Shown one piece after another: positions 1 to 10,511 of a stretch of 64,000 bases of DNA. Position numbers and translations under genes: made by a program. Below the pieces are notes generated by a model. The model was given only the letters and a program-made list of their open reading frames with translations, had not been told where the DNA came from and searched no databases. The stretch is from Kappaphycus alvarezii (Eukaryota; Rhodophyta; Florideophyceae; Gigartinales; Solieriaceae). How positions within the stretch are numbered: the stretch's first letter is position 1; the number at the start of each line of letters is the position of its first letter. The DNA lies in NCBI GenBank assembly GCA_002205965.3, contig NADL03000629.1, positions 992,001-1,056,000 on the forward strand, in the 5' to 3' direction.

Positions 1-371
1 GGTGTTGCGAGCGACAAAAGTGCTACCGTGGTATTGTTGAACGAACAAAAGGGAGTGTATATAGAAGAGAGTTGAGAAAGCTACAAGCAAGTATAAAAGA
101 GGCAGGGTCTACCACCGACGCTCTGCGACTAGCGTAAGAAAAAGGTTTCTTGGGTCTGAAGTTGACTCTCAACTTCCTACTACTCGGGACTTGGCTTGAA
201 GTTGTCTGCCAACTTGCTTTACCTCCCCATGAGGAAGCAGTTTACTCAGCTTATATAGACTTTTGGGTACCCCTAAAGTCCGAACAAAACTACAGAAGAT
301 ACCAAGAAATGCATAAAAATACTTTGTGTGGACAATATACTCTAAGCAAAAGATACTTAAGAAACTAACAA
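1..371 (-). repeat. Partial LTR of the Ty3/gypsy family, cut by window start
   Basis: The sequence is the reverse complement of the 3' part of the LTRs seen at 28-29.4 kb and 35.5-37 kb. It includes the second TATA-like box (TATATAAG in LTR orientation) and the conserved segment containing the inverted words GTTGACTCTCAACTTC. Homology stops at about 371, where protease-coding relic begins, so the upstream half of the LTR is missing. The terminal TG/CA end lies outside the window. Confidence 0.85.
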
Positions 372-1740
372 CTATTCTAGGTGCAGGACCATTGACCCGT
401 AAGACCTCGACACTACTCTGGGACAACCAAGGACCAAGGAGACAGTTCTATCTGCTTCCCTCACCTGAAGATCGGTCTCGGTCAGGGTGAGTGCAATCTG
501 TTTGCATTGGTCCCAAGAGATCAGGTTAATAACTGTACCCATGTCTAGAAGGGCATGAGTCTTCTTTACATAAAATTTCACGGCCACTACCTTGAGTCTT
601 CGTGGACCTCCTGAAGAGTTAGCCATCGATGCCTCTGTAGCCGCTATCCTGTTCAATAACAATCTCATTAAAACCTTTCTGGACTTTTCGGCATCCCCGC
701 GCAATAGTTGCCCGGAGTCCATCCCCATGGTAGCGGAAGCGAGTTTAGTAATCAACTTATACTTCCCTACATGATCCTGAATTCCACCGGAGTTCTTCTT
801 CGACTTGCGTTTTCCTTTCTTTTTTTTTTTCTCCCTTGGGGTTGCGGCCATCACCAGTGGATGACTACCAGGATCTTTAATCAAGATGGCATCAAGATCC
901 ATCAAGTTTTCCCTCCTTGTTTCGGGATTACCTGTCCATCTGCACTTCTCCTCGCGGCGTGAACAACTCCCTTTCTCGATAATACTAAACAACGGCTACC
1001 TTTTCATCATACTTCGGCTTCTTCATTTTCAACTCTTCTTCAGATTCAGACCGGACCTCAGCAACTTTCACTCGCTTAAAATCACCATGAGGGTTCCTGG
1101 ATCCGCACTTTGCCTCTTAATGGCTTCTTTTCCCAAAAACTATGCACAAATTGTGCAATTTTTATCTCTATGCGGATCATTCGGGTATCAGCTTGCCCTA
1201 TATCCTTTCTTGTTGTAATAGCCGCAAAAATACCTTTACTGGCGGCGTCTTTCAGTCTAACTGTTTCTTTAGGAACTAAGATAGTTCCGCGAATTGGTCG
1301 GCAAACTTATCCACCTTGTTCTTCATATACTGAGAACTACGAGCATCTGGCCTATGGGGATTTCCTCGGCGTTCCACTCGATTAGGCTCCTTGGTTCTAC
1401 TCTCCGTAGAATGTCTTCTTTCCACTTACCAAGTCGTTGATTGCCTTCTTGAGCCTGCTTTAGTCCGTACGGACTCTACAGGTCACAAACTGCCCCATTT
1501 ATTGATTTTCTTTCACTGCTTTCCGAAGCGGACCGAACGAAGCTGTATTATTGAGTCGAACTCTTTTATATAGATTGTCTGACTGCGCCAGCGACCCCGA
1601 CAAGTCCTTCGGGTCCAATCTATTGTTGATAGCCCTCTGTAGTTCTTCCTCCGGCTTCGGGGTCTTCCCAAACTCCTCGATGAGCTTGGCCTTAACGGTC
1701 GAATAGTCCTTCGCCTCCTCTGTCAACGATCCATCGCCCG
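372..1740 (-). pseudogene. Decayed gag-protease of the same Ty3/gypsy family
   Basis: Read on the minus strand, 1726-1499 resembles the Gag capsid part of the element at 29.3 kb (shared pattern of a KxxxEE-rich segment followed by an LRKA motif). Positions 992-372 resemble its protease ORF: a lysine-rich tract, a QLLRGDAE motif also present in the intact relative, then the protease core. The catalytic triplet reads D-M-G instead of D-S-G, so the enzyme would be inactive. The reading frame is broken between the two parts, and no RT or integrase lies between the protease and the adjoining LTR fragment, which indicates an internal deletion. Confidence 0.65.
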
Positions 1741-2560
1741 CAAAAGCCTCCTAGTGACGCTCAAACGCTGCCCCTCGAGGTGGCAGAGGAGCTGGAGGGC
1801 CTGCAGCGATAGACGGCGCTACGAGTGGATCTGTAGCCGTAAGTTTTAATTCTGACGTAATATCGGGTGAAGTTCCACTGCACACCAAGGCAGGACTTGA
1901 GCGGATAGATTTGGCTTTGGCAGTTGCAAGACGTGTTCCGCTGTACGAGTGCATAAAAGTCTCACGAGCAGCCTATTCATGAGCTGCGTCCTTACTGTAA
2001 GGAGTGGCAGTGTCGGGGATATTGATGTAGGTCAGTTACTTCACTGTGGAATCGATGCGGCAAGCGCAGATCGGAATCCATGATGTTGGCTGAGCCTGCG
2101 GCGGTGATTGACGAATGCTAATATGGCACAAGCCGATTATGGTTACTGTCAATCTAGTGGTTCAACTTTGAGGTGGAACACGGGGGTTCTTTCCCTACAA
2201 CAGATATGTCGGTGGCAACGCAGTCGCACGCGGGCCTGATGACATCCTGGAGCACCCGAGGTCTGAAGGCACCAACATCCCGGCGTCTCTCCCTGTGGTA
2301 TACGACTTGGCGATACCATTGCCATTCTAGGAGGAAGCCATTCCCGGTGAGGCTCGCCCAGGACGATCACAATAAAGATGGAGGTTTGTGCGGCTGGCGT
2401 TTGACTTGCTTGGCTCGCCGTCTGCGACGACGCAAAAGGTAATGGATTTGGTCAAGGCCAATTGAAAGAGTGTGAGAAGCAGGCGACAACAGAGGCGTCA
2501 AATGAATCATTCATTGAAATCAGTTGGAGCAAATTTGGATGTTGAACTACTAAACTGTAG
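1741..2560. other. No recognisable gene
   Basis: Only short overlapping open frames without recognisable motifs are present. The minus frame at 1954-1751 may be a continuation of the decayed gag, but this cannot be supported from sequence alone. Confidence 0.4.
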
Positions 2561-2744
2561 AGTCAATGGCTGCTGGTAGGACTGCCCACCGACAGAGAAG
2601 TGTACTGTACTGTAATGTACGTACGTACAATCCAGGGGGAGGGGTCACTATACCGTACAGTACTGTATACTGTAATTATGGTCTAAATCATTTGCGCATT
2701 GCATGCAACGGCCAAAGAGACGCAAGGCAAGCAGCCAATCCGCC

Positions 2745-3620
2745 TCAAAACAGCGGCACCGCACCAGCCACGAGCACAAAGTCGGAAACGGCGCCAACAA
2801 TGCCATCCGGCACTTGTTCCCGCGCCGGATTCCCCCCAATTCCCAGCCACCACACGGCGCGGTCCCCGACTCTCCCCAACGCAACAGCGTCGGCGTCTGC
2901 AACGACTCCCCCTTCCCCAACCACACGGCCATCCACAACCACACTCACAACGCCCGCCTCCCACGCCATCGCGACACTAACCCACTCCCCGGCTCTCACG
3001 GCCCCACCCTGCGCCACAACGCCATCGACGCTACCAACGACACACCCCCCCTGAGACTCAACTTGACTCTCCCTCTGGCCGCACTCAACACACAGACGTC
3101 CCCCTTTGGTACAAGCTTGAGCCACACTTTACAACCCACTGAAAAGGCACCGTCTGGCAAGCGCGCATGCCGCATGGACACACTCATCCCACCTCGCGAA
3201 TTGCACCATAAATGGGCCTTGTTTCGCACGACGGCATCGCCATACAGCCTCTCAACTCGTTTGCCGGGCCCCAGAAAATGGGCCAGCACTTCAAACTCTT
3301 CTGGTAGGCAACAGCCCAGGTGTGCGAGATCTTCGAAACGAGCGACATGTTGTTTTGCAAGGATGAGGTTTTTGACGGACCATCCGGTACGTGAATGGTT
3401 GACAGGGGTGTGAAAAGGGGGTTGGATGGGTGGGGAGGGTTTGTGGGACATGGGAGAGGGGAGTGAATGACGGGTACGTGCGACGCAAATGTCGGTGATG
3501 TAGAGGGCGGCATGTGAGTGTTTGGGGTCCCAACTTACGGCGATGAAATGCCAGGCTGTTGTTTTGAGGGGCGTGCATGGAGGTGGGTGAGGAGGCCTGT
3601 GGTGGAGCGGCAGAGTGCTT
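2745..3620 (-). pseudogene. LamG-like (concanavalin A-like) repeat protein, frame-disrupted
   Basis: On the minus strand one frame from about 3600 to 3060 contains AWHFIAVSWDPK followed by an ALYI segment, the hallmark W-H-x-x-x-(S/T)-W-D ... Y-(V/I)-D-G pattern of LamG domains. A second LamG-like unit begins with FSVGCKVWLKLVPKGD and continues, in the next frame, as GEWVSVAMAWEAG, VVVDGRVV and a final WWLGIGG ... IVGAVSDFVL strand. The two frames join near a run of seven G at about 3060-3070, so either a frameshift mutation, an assembly error or a small intron is present. A stop follows at 2745. An upstream minus segment near 4080-4050 (SHWTLALLVDADIF) could be the first strand of LamG1, with an intron or decayed DNA between. 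Such folds usually bind carbohydrate or mediate adhesion; the exact role is unknown. Confidence 0.5.
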
Positions 3621-4040
3621 TGATGTGGATGTGTGAATTGTTGGGATGGGGGTGGAGGGAGAGGAGGATTGTTGGGGCGGGGGAGGGGGAGGTGGTGTAA
3701 ATGTAGAGGGGTTGTTGAGAGTTGGGCCAGGGCGGAGCCAGAGGGCTAGGGAGAGGGAGGAAGTTGAGGGGGGGTTGGCATTGTGAATGTTGAAGCGTGG
3801 GTGGGGGGTGGGGAGAGTGGCGGAGGGGGGGGGAGGGTGGTGCATCTTTGTAGCGGATCGGGGTGGAGGGGTGGGAAGATTTTGTAAGGGAGGAGCGGTG
3901 AGGGGTGGAGGATGGTCGGGGGCGGGGGGTTGCAATGTTGAAAAGTTCGTAAGGGGCGGTATGGGGCGCGGGGGCGTCTTATTGGGTGAGTGGAGTGGAG
4001 GAATAAGGGTGATTTTCGGGATATTTGTGGGCTTTTTTCT
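3560..4040. other. Strongly strand-asymmetric G-rich (plus) / C-rich (minus) segment
   Basis: The plus strand is dominated by G runs and GGGGTGG-like words, giving proline-rich nonsense translations on the minus strand. It sits inside the span of the LamG-like gene and could be an intron or decayed exon. No convincing domain is visible. Confidence 0.4.
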
Positions 4041-4481
4041 ACTTGATGAAAATATCGGCATCAACCAAAAGTGCAAGAGTCCAGTGGGATGGTTGTAAAA
4101 TTGCCTTGCCGGGCAACTCGGCTTGTGCGCCACCCGACATGTCCCGAGCATTTGACCAGTGGGTGGCACGACGCCGCGTTTGCCGCCGCCAACCCTCCTC
4201 ATGATTCGAGGCATTGACCCTTACAAATTTCCTGTCAACCTCCACCCGCTGCACTTGATGCCTGTTGCCACAATTGCTGTACACAAGTGTACTGTACTTT
4301 ACTGTAATACTGTGCAGAATCACACACTTCTCACGTCATTCACACTGCTGTCCTCCACTTGTATGTATGAGCCCCTGTTGTCCGCCTTGATCACATCTTC
4401 TCAGCGTGCACCACATGGCATACAGTGCACTATCCCTTTTTGTTAACCTCACTACTATACATCCGTTTTCACATTCTTGCA

Positions 4482-4516
4482 TACTGTACTGTACTGTACT
4501 GTACTGTACTGTACTG
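4482..4516. repeat. (TACTG)7 microsatellite
   Basis: Seven uninterrupted copies of the pentanucleotide TACTG. Degenerate runs of the same word occur near 2600-2680, 4280-4310 and next to the second ZIP gene copy (about 53030-53085). Confidence 0.9.
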
Positions 4517-4619
4517 TCACACACCCAATTCCCAACTCCCCGTCATCGTCGGATGTCCAGCACAATCGAGTCCCTCTCTGTAAGACCCCACAATGCAACA
4601 ACCTAACTTTCAAATTTTC

Positions 4620-5540
4620 ACACTAGAAAAAAAAACGTTCCCTTGGACTTTCAACACCTTCGCAGTCGGCAACAACAATGAATACTGCACTACCGTACTG
4701 CCATAGCCCGCACGTCACAACAGGGAATTACCTTGCACCCCTGAAACCCGTTCCATCGCATCAATAGAGACCCTTCTCACATCTTCCTTCAACACGACAA
4801 ACGCTGCCGGATGTCACCCTCCAAATGTGGACATAGCGACAGGAACGAGCTTGCTTTTCCTCGGAAATTCATCACCAAATTACGAATCTAAGCCTGCTGG
4901 CAATAACTCTGCGCTTGTAACAGGTCACTCTGTAAAGGAAGGATCACACTTGTCGTACTAGTCTCTGGAGGAAACCTCTCCCAGATCTTGCAGATTTTCA
5001 TCTACCTTTATTAAAGTACATGCGTATGGGACGAGTGCGCTCAAATTTGTATCTTCTGCAATTTCCAATCAGGATTCCGACAACGCTCAGATAGAATTGA
5101 CATAAAACCAAATGTAAGCGAAACTGCAACAAAGAAAGAACATGACCAACAATAACCAGCCTAGGCAAAATACCCCTGTCAAAAACCAGGATAAAGAGAC
5201 TTTTAAATTATGAAACCCGTTCCTTCAAAATTCCAACCGAATCTACAGAATTGGTTCTTTCAAGAATTTTCACTCCTTTATGCACCAAAATTCTAGAAGA
5301 GATCTCATAATTCACCGCAATGTCTGCTAAAACACGATAACCGAATGACCCGAACGCTTAGAGAGCCAGCATCGCATCAGCCACTAGCCACGAACAATGG
5401 ATGAAAATCCTTACAAAACAACTCTTATCTCCCCAGATCTCGGGAACCCATGATTAATTCAGAAACATCTCCAACAATGACACAAAACCGCCTTCGCTCC
5501 TTGGAATCGGCAGAGGCTTGCCCATATAAAACTGAACTAG
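4620..5540. other. AT-rich DNA, no gene seen
   Basis: No open frame with recognisable protein motifs and no repeat shared with the rest of the window was found. Confidence 0.4.
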
Positions 5541-5544
5541 AAAG

Positions 5545-5672
5545 GGGGGAATGACGGGGTAGTTCACTTCGTCGTCTGACACTTCCAGGGGGGAATCTAA
5601 ACGGAGTTGGGAGAGGAAGAAAGGGGAAAACAGAAACGCATCTGCGCCTCCGTGACCCTGTGACTACATCCT
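5545..5672 (-). repeat. LINE 3' tail, type 4 (minus)
   Basis: Reverse complement of sequences at 6548-6650 and 12838-12935. These share the words TTTCTGTTTTCTCCTTTCC and AGAAGTGTCAGACGACG and end at ACTACCCC followed by a C-rich end. At 12.8 kb this block follows directly on the C-terminus of a LINE ORF, so it is interpreted as a 3' UTR. Confidence 0.65.
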
Positions 5673-6128
5673 CAGATCAAGGCAACTGCAAAGCCATTCA
5701 AAGCATTCGAAACAGGAGAATATGATCTCATGCGCCCCAAACTCCTGAAAATCCATTATTTTTTCTCATTGAGTTTCAACAAATATCAACTTGCTCTTTT
5801 TTACACCATTATAAGAGATCTCTGACGGTCATGAATAAAGTTCAATTTGGAACTCAATTATGTCCTCGTTCCCTCTCATGGCGAAATAAATCTTTCTTTT
5901 CCTAAATCTGCAGACATTAAAATTGTCTGCGCGTGAAACATTTCCAGTTCGTTTTCAAAACTTGTAAAATATATACAAATTTCTAGCAGCTGGCTTTACT
6001 CGGTTGCATACCCAAACCAAGAAAGTAATTTTTCTGCAAAACTCAAATAAGACATATCCAAGTACTTAACTTTATAATCTAGAAACGCATCAACAGAGGG
6101 GAAAATCGAAACGCGACTACTTACCGTA
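5673..6128. other. AT-rich DNA, no gene seen
   Basis: No supported coding or repeat features. Confidence 0.4.
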
Positions 6129-6310
6129 CCGTATCAACGGGGAACGCTTGGGTGTTTTACTCTTGGAAGATATATCCTATCTATCCCATGGTTTTCCAGA
6201 CTCAAAAAGGGTATACCGACACAGTAATGGGGAAGGAACTACGCTCCCTAAAATGCTACCCTCAGGCCAGCCATCAAGCAGGCCGCATTGGACATGACGC
6301 CGTATCAACG
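6129..6310 (-). mobile_element. 5'-truncated LINE tail type 1, 11-bp TSD
   Basis: A 160-bp insert (6140-6299) is flanked by perfect 11-bp direct repeats CCGTATCAACG at 6129-6139 and 6300-6310. Read on the minus strand it starts in the end of a LINE ORF (protein motif SNAACLMA), then runs through a 3' UTR and ends in ...GTAAAACACCCAAGCG. The same tail recurs about a dozen times in the window. The TSDs show that it is an independent retrotransposition product, not a duplication. Confidence 0.85.
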
Positions 6311-6479
6311 TGTAGTACACCTTTCAGAAGTCTTTTAAATTATAATTATAAATGATGTGTCCTACCAGGGCACTTAAAACACCTTTTAATGATTTACCTT
6401 TCGGATTTAAATTCTCTAATTATCGGAATTGTTTCGAAAGAAGGACAATATCTTTTTATTTATCCGGAAGCACTCCTCC

Positions 6480-6655
6480 GGACCACAGCATGCCTCCTCG
6501 CCTGCCTTGAACCGTCAATGTATGCACAGGATCACGGAGGGGCAGGCCAGTTTCTGTTTTCTCCTTTCCTTCTCTCCAAACGCCGTTTAGATTCTCCCCC
6601 GCTAGAAGTGTCAGACGACGAAATAAACTACCCCATCACCTCCCCCCTTGTATTG
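6480..6655 (+). mobile_element. LINE 3' end, type 4 tail (plus)
   Basis: Begins with the end of the LINE ORF (protein ACLLACLEPSM) and continues into the type 4 3' UTR shared with 12.78-12.94 kb and, inverted, 5.55-5.67 kb. No clear TSD was identified. Confidence 0.65.
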
Positions 6656-6904
6656 ATCCCGAATTCAACTTTTGCAACAATTATGTGCAAGAACTCTTCA
6701 AAAATAGTATTGAATACATCGCTCATGTCTCTTTTGGAATACAACTTCAATGGATGCCTACCACACAATTTCGACAGAACTCGGTGAGTTTACACCAACT
6801 ATAAATGACCGCCATGTGTTTTGTAGCACATATTCTATTTAACGTTATTCCTCTGATTTTTCTAGACTGGTTTTTTTACATATATACCAAAAATGACTTA
6901 GTAC

Positions 6905-7002
6905 CAATTGGCTTGATAATGATACGATATCTACGCTCCGGTACAAATTTACTGGGTACCAATCCACATATCTACCACAGTAAATTAACCCTCCATTTAC
7001 AC
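6905..7002 (+). mobile_element. LINE 3' tail, type 2 (plus)
   Basis: Contains the words ACGCTCCGGTACAAATTTAC and ATCTACCACAGTAAATTAAC and ends CATTTACAC. It is the reverse complement of blocks at 55.29, 57.53 and 58.21 kb. At 57.5-57.85 kb the block follows a LINE ORF C-terminus, which identifies it as a 3' UTR. Confidence 0.75.
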
Positions 7003-7061
7003 TTTGTAAGGGAGCAAGGTTTGGGTGTTTTACTCTTGGAAGATATATCCTATTTTGTAAG
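7003..7061 (-). mobile_element. 43-bp LINE tail type 1 with 8-bp TSD
   Basis: The insert 7011-7053 carries only the last ~35 bp of tail type 1 (GGTGTTTTACTCTTGGAAGA on plus). Direct repeats TTTGTAAG lie at 7003-7010 and 7054-7061. It inserted immediately after the 3' end of the type 2 tail. Confidence 0.8.
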
Positions 7062-7815
7062 TGAATGATACGATGGGTTATCTTTCGGGGCTACTCAAAA
7101 GATGTTATCGACATAGAAATGCAATTTTTACTCTATTGCTTTACAAGAGCATATAAACCATTAAGAAAAGATCCGTTCGACATTAAATTGATTTCGTCTT
7201 CGGTACATGGAGAGATATAATGCGATAGACCACTAAGTTAGTTGTAGGCATCAACGGGTCTACATGTTTATTTGAAATGAAAACTGAAGAAATTCATTTT
7301 AAACTAACAACGTGGAATCAGACTCTTATATATATTACCTTTCTGTTTCGATTTGAAGCTAATAAAAGAGGATTTGCTCATTGGTCTGCCGGTTCTGCAA
7401 AAACGTCAAATCGTTACCAGCACTATTTTGTGAGGTCATCGTTCGTAATTGGATGGCACAGATTGTGACAACGTTGAGGGCTCCACATTAAACACTTGCG
7501 GAGGCTCCGCCGTCAACCGCAACATGGTATCTCAGCGCAACCGCACTGGAGGTGCTGATGAACTTACCGACAGCTATGGAGCGAAAAAAATTGGCACACG
7601 TCGAGCAAAATATTACGTCGCCCGATCGGAAGAGGATCCTTGTCCTGGTCCACCATTGCCATACCCGCTAGATGCTGAGTACTCCTACATTGAAGTAGAA
7701 ATATAAACTAACGTATTACGAACATGTTTCACTGCTTAACCGCCAAAAAGCTTCCAAATCTCCAGATAGGCCCCACAAGTGATATCCGACCGGTGAAGAT
7801 CCGCCTCAGAAAATA
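7062..7815. other. No recognisable gene
   Basis: A short open frame at 7449-7706 (plus, 85 codons) shows no recognisable domain and no coding context. Nothing else is supported. Confidence 0.35.
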
Positions 7816-7919
7816 CTTTCAAAAGTGGGAAAGCTTTGGGTGTTTTGCTCTTGGAAGATATATCCGATCTATCCCATGGTTTTCCAAACAACCACAATCG
7901 ACTCAAAAAGGCTTTCAAA
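7816..7919 (-). mobile_element. 88-bp LINE tail type 1 with 8-bp TSD
   Basis: The insert 7824-7911 is the end of tail type 1. It is flanked by CTTTCAAA at 7816-7823 and 7912-7919. Confidence 0.8.
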
Positions 7920-8499
7920 TGCAACGTAATTTCCCTCCGAAATTTTTGGATCAAAAAAACCGAAACGGTATGGTGCATTCCAATGTGACTTACCCAAGCT
8001 AACCGAATACGTTTGTCATTCATATAGTGGTACCGGACAGTCTTCTTCATACTGACCTTTCACCGTAACCGATTCGGAGGACTGTATTTTCTACATTTGT
8101 TTCTCAATATATACCGCATGGTCTATTACTTATTATAGAAGCCTATTGGCAGAGCAACCGCAGGTGTTGTTCATCATACAGTGATTGAAGGGTTTTGTTC
8201 ATATGATCTTGCATTCAAACCATATACGACATCTGACCTGGTCAGAAAGGGTAGGAGCGGTTCGTTTACTGCTAGAGATACAAAGGTCGGGAGTCCTGGT
8301 CAAAAGAGAAAGAATTATTTTTCAGCTCATTATGATTAGCATTCACATGTGCCCGCCATGAAAATTGGTAAACCAGTTGAATTGATGATCAGATTACCAT
8401 GTTTAATCTTAGGGGGAGGATGGTAGGGAATTCCACTGTTTGAACAGAATGATCGAACTTTTCCAGCGGGATCAGCTTTCGATTTAAGGCTCTTCATTC
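7920..8499. other. No recognisable gene
   Basis: AT-rich, with no supported coding or repeat feature. Confidence 0.35.
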
Positions 8500-8570
8500 G
8501 TGTCACATGGGATAGATCGGATATTTCTTCACAAAGTCAAACACCCAAACCTTTTCTCTTTTGTGTCACA
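8500..8570 (+). mobile_element. 55-bp LINE tail type 1 (plus) with 8-bp TSD
   Basis: The insert 8508-8562 matches the tail in the opposite orientation to its neighbours (GGGATAGATCGGATAT ... AAACACCCAAACC). Direct repeats GTGTCACA lie at 8500-8507 and 8563-8570. Confidence 0.8.
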
Positions 8571-8937
8571 CAATGGGATTACCAAGGGACAGCTGGAGAG
8601 TACACCTATCGAACGGAGAAACCGTCACTGATCTCTTTGGCAGGAATACGGACCCTACCATCCAAAAGGTTCCCATCCTTCTAACAGAACCGTATCTTAC
8701 AAGTCTCTGACCCACAGAAGCGTCTGGATATCAGGAGCCTCTGAGGTGTAGTGATGAACTTTTGGGTTTACTTCAAGTGGAATATAGGGTGAAACTGCTC
8801 TGCAGTGCAGTACAGAATCTGAGTAAAGACTACCAACTCCTATCAAATCTTTAGATGTAGATCAAATGTTGATGTTGAATCGATCCCAATATACGATGAT
8901 GTATTTCCGATGCAAATACTAATGGATTAGACATTGC
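8571..8937. other. No recognisable gene
   Basis: Nothing supported in this stretch. Confidence 0.35.
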
Positions 8938-9115
8938 CGAAAGTTTTGGGTGTCTTACTCTTGGAAGATATATTCGATCTATTCTAGGGGTTTCGAGACA
9001 ACCACAATCGACTCAAAGGGCATGCCGACTCAGTAATGGGGAAGGAGCTATGCTCTCTAAAAGGCCATCTTAAGGTCAGCCATCAAGCAGGCCGCATTGG
9101 ATATGACGGTTGCTG
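8938..9115 (-). mobile_element. LINE 3' end with type 1 tail
   Basis: Homologous along its length to 6140-6299 and includes the C-terminal coding motif (SNAACLMA, minus strand). No TSD was found, so the far boundary is uncertain. Confidence 0.7.
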
Positions 9116-10405
9116 TAGCGTACATATTTGCCTTCGTTTTGGAGCTTCTGGGCTTTACTGTCTGAAGGGTACGACCAGTTGTTTCCCAACATATTTGCAA
9201 TGGGCACAGACTTTTTGAGGAAAAAAGGGGGGTGTCTTTATTGAGATGTATGGATTGGCTGGAACCCATTTGGGAGTTGCAAATCTGAATGTAAATATAT
9301 GTACCGATGGTCGAAGCAATGTACAAATCATTTCTATCGAATGCTAGCACCAGCAACAGTCTACCAGAAAGTCGATGGGATGCGTACAGACTTGCAAACA
9401 AACAGATCAAAAGGACAGCCTAATCTTCGTACAGGACTGGCTGTAGGCCGACCAACGTTCATAGTGCATTGGACATCTCGGCCATTCTGGCATGCCTTTG
9501 TGTCAGGACCTTCTAGTGGCAATGACACGAATATATGAACGAATAAAATACGTTCCAGATTCTCTGTTACAGAACAGCGTAAAAGCGAACTCTAAAAAAC
9601 ATTAGTCAATCCTGTTACACACAGCAGATAATTCCTAGGATATTCCCTTCTTGCGCCTACTGGGCTCCTTGTCACTGATTCCGCAAGGGTATATCGCCCT
9701 TTCGAAAATAAGGTAGAAAAGCTTCCCTAACCACAACAGATATGTTGAGGCCGATAGGACGTCAAGAGTTCCTGGGAGCTCCTAGTGCACTACAGTGTTA
9801 TGTTGTATTTTCTCCGCCGATTACCTTACGAGGGCCGAGTGGGAGATGTCCGAGGATTCAAAGAAGATTGAGGCATGACAATCTTGCGCGCAGTAGGCCC
9901 CTTTGGGGATTAGGGATTGGCCAAAGAGGTCCCGGCACGTCCAGCGTGGGCACACGGCGTTGCAGGTGTGATGCATTTATTTTTCTCCTTACTAAAAACC
10001 GTGCGTACAATCTGCCGTATTTCATGTACATGTGCGGTATCTTTTGTTACACAAATGTCGCCCCTGGCTCCCCGCATTGACAAGAGTGGTGCAGTACGTA
10101 ACTAAATTGCACTGTCAATAATTAGCAGCTTTCGAGAGCCAGATACTTAATAAACAATTATGCAGAGCAGCCAATTATCAATTGCATATCTGTCATTTAC
10201 CAGCTAGAACATCTTTTGAATCTTCTTACAATTCGGACTAATTCGGAAGGCTCCTCGAGCGATTTAATACCAAACGCTGGCGATTTAATGCCATATGCAG
10301 GCGACAGAAAGGGCGATAAATCTTGGCGGGTGGAGAAAAATTCTAGGAAGGTTTTCTTCTGCATCACTATGACCGTATGCACAAGCCCATGCGGTGGAAA
10401 ATGTT
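9116..10405. other. Unassigned DNA
   Basis: Small open frames (for example 9742-10080 plus) lack recognisable motifs. No supported gene. Confidence 0.3.
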
Positions 10406-10409
10406 GGGT

Positions 10410-10511
10410 TATTTTAATGCATGGAAGATGTGGTCGGTTATATCCACGCGGCTAATGCGTTATGCGGGACAAGTCGTCGCTGATGGGTAACACTACAGTA
10501 AATGACCTTGC
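10410..10511 (-). repeat. 3' UTR of the LINE at 10.5-11.9 kb (type 3 tail)
   Basis: Directly follows the LINE stop codon on the minus strand. Its distal part (GGAAGATGTGGTCGGTT on plus) recurs at 56.05-56.10 kb and, more loosely, in the repeats at 52.9, 55.1 and 56.2 kb. Confidence 0.5.

Noticed and set aside
2566-3413. Plus-strand frames over the LamG-like region
   Set aside because: They show low-complexity T/P/A or H/N composition. The minus strand gives recognisable domain motifs instead.
3291-4214. 307-codon proline-rich minus frame
   Set aside because: Its proline/threonine content follows from the C-rich strand. The LamG motifs lie in another frame of the same strand.
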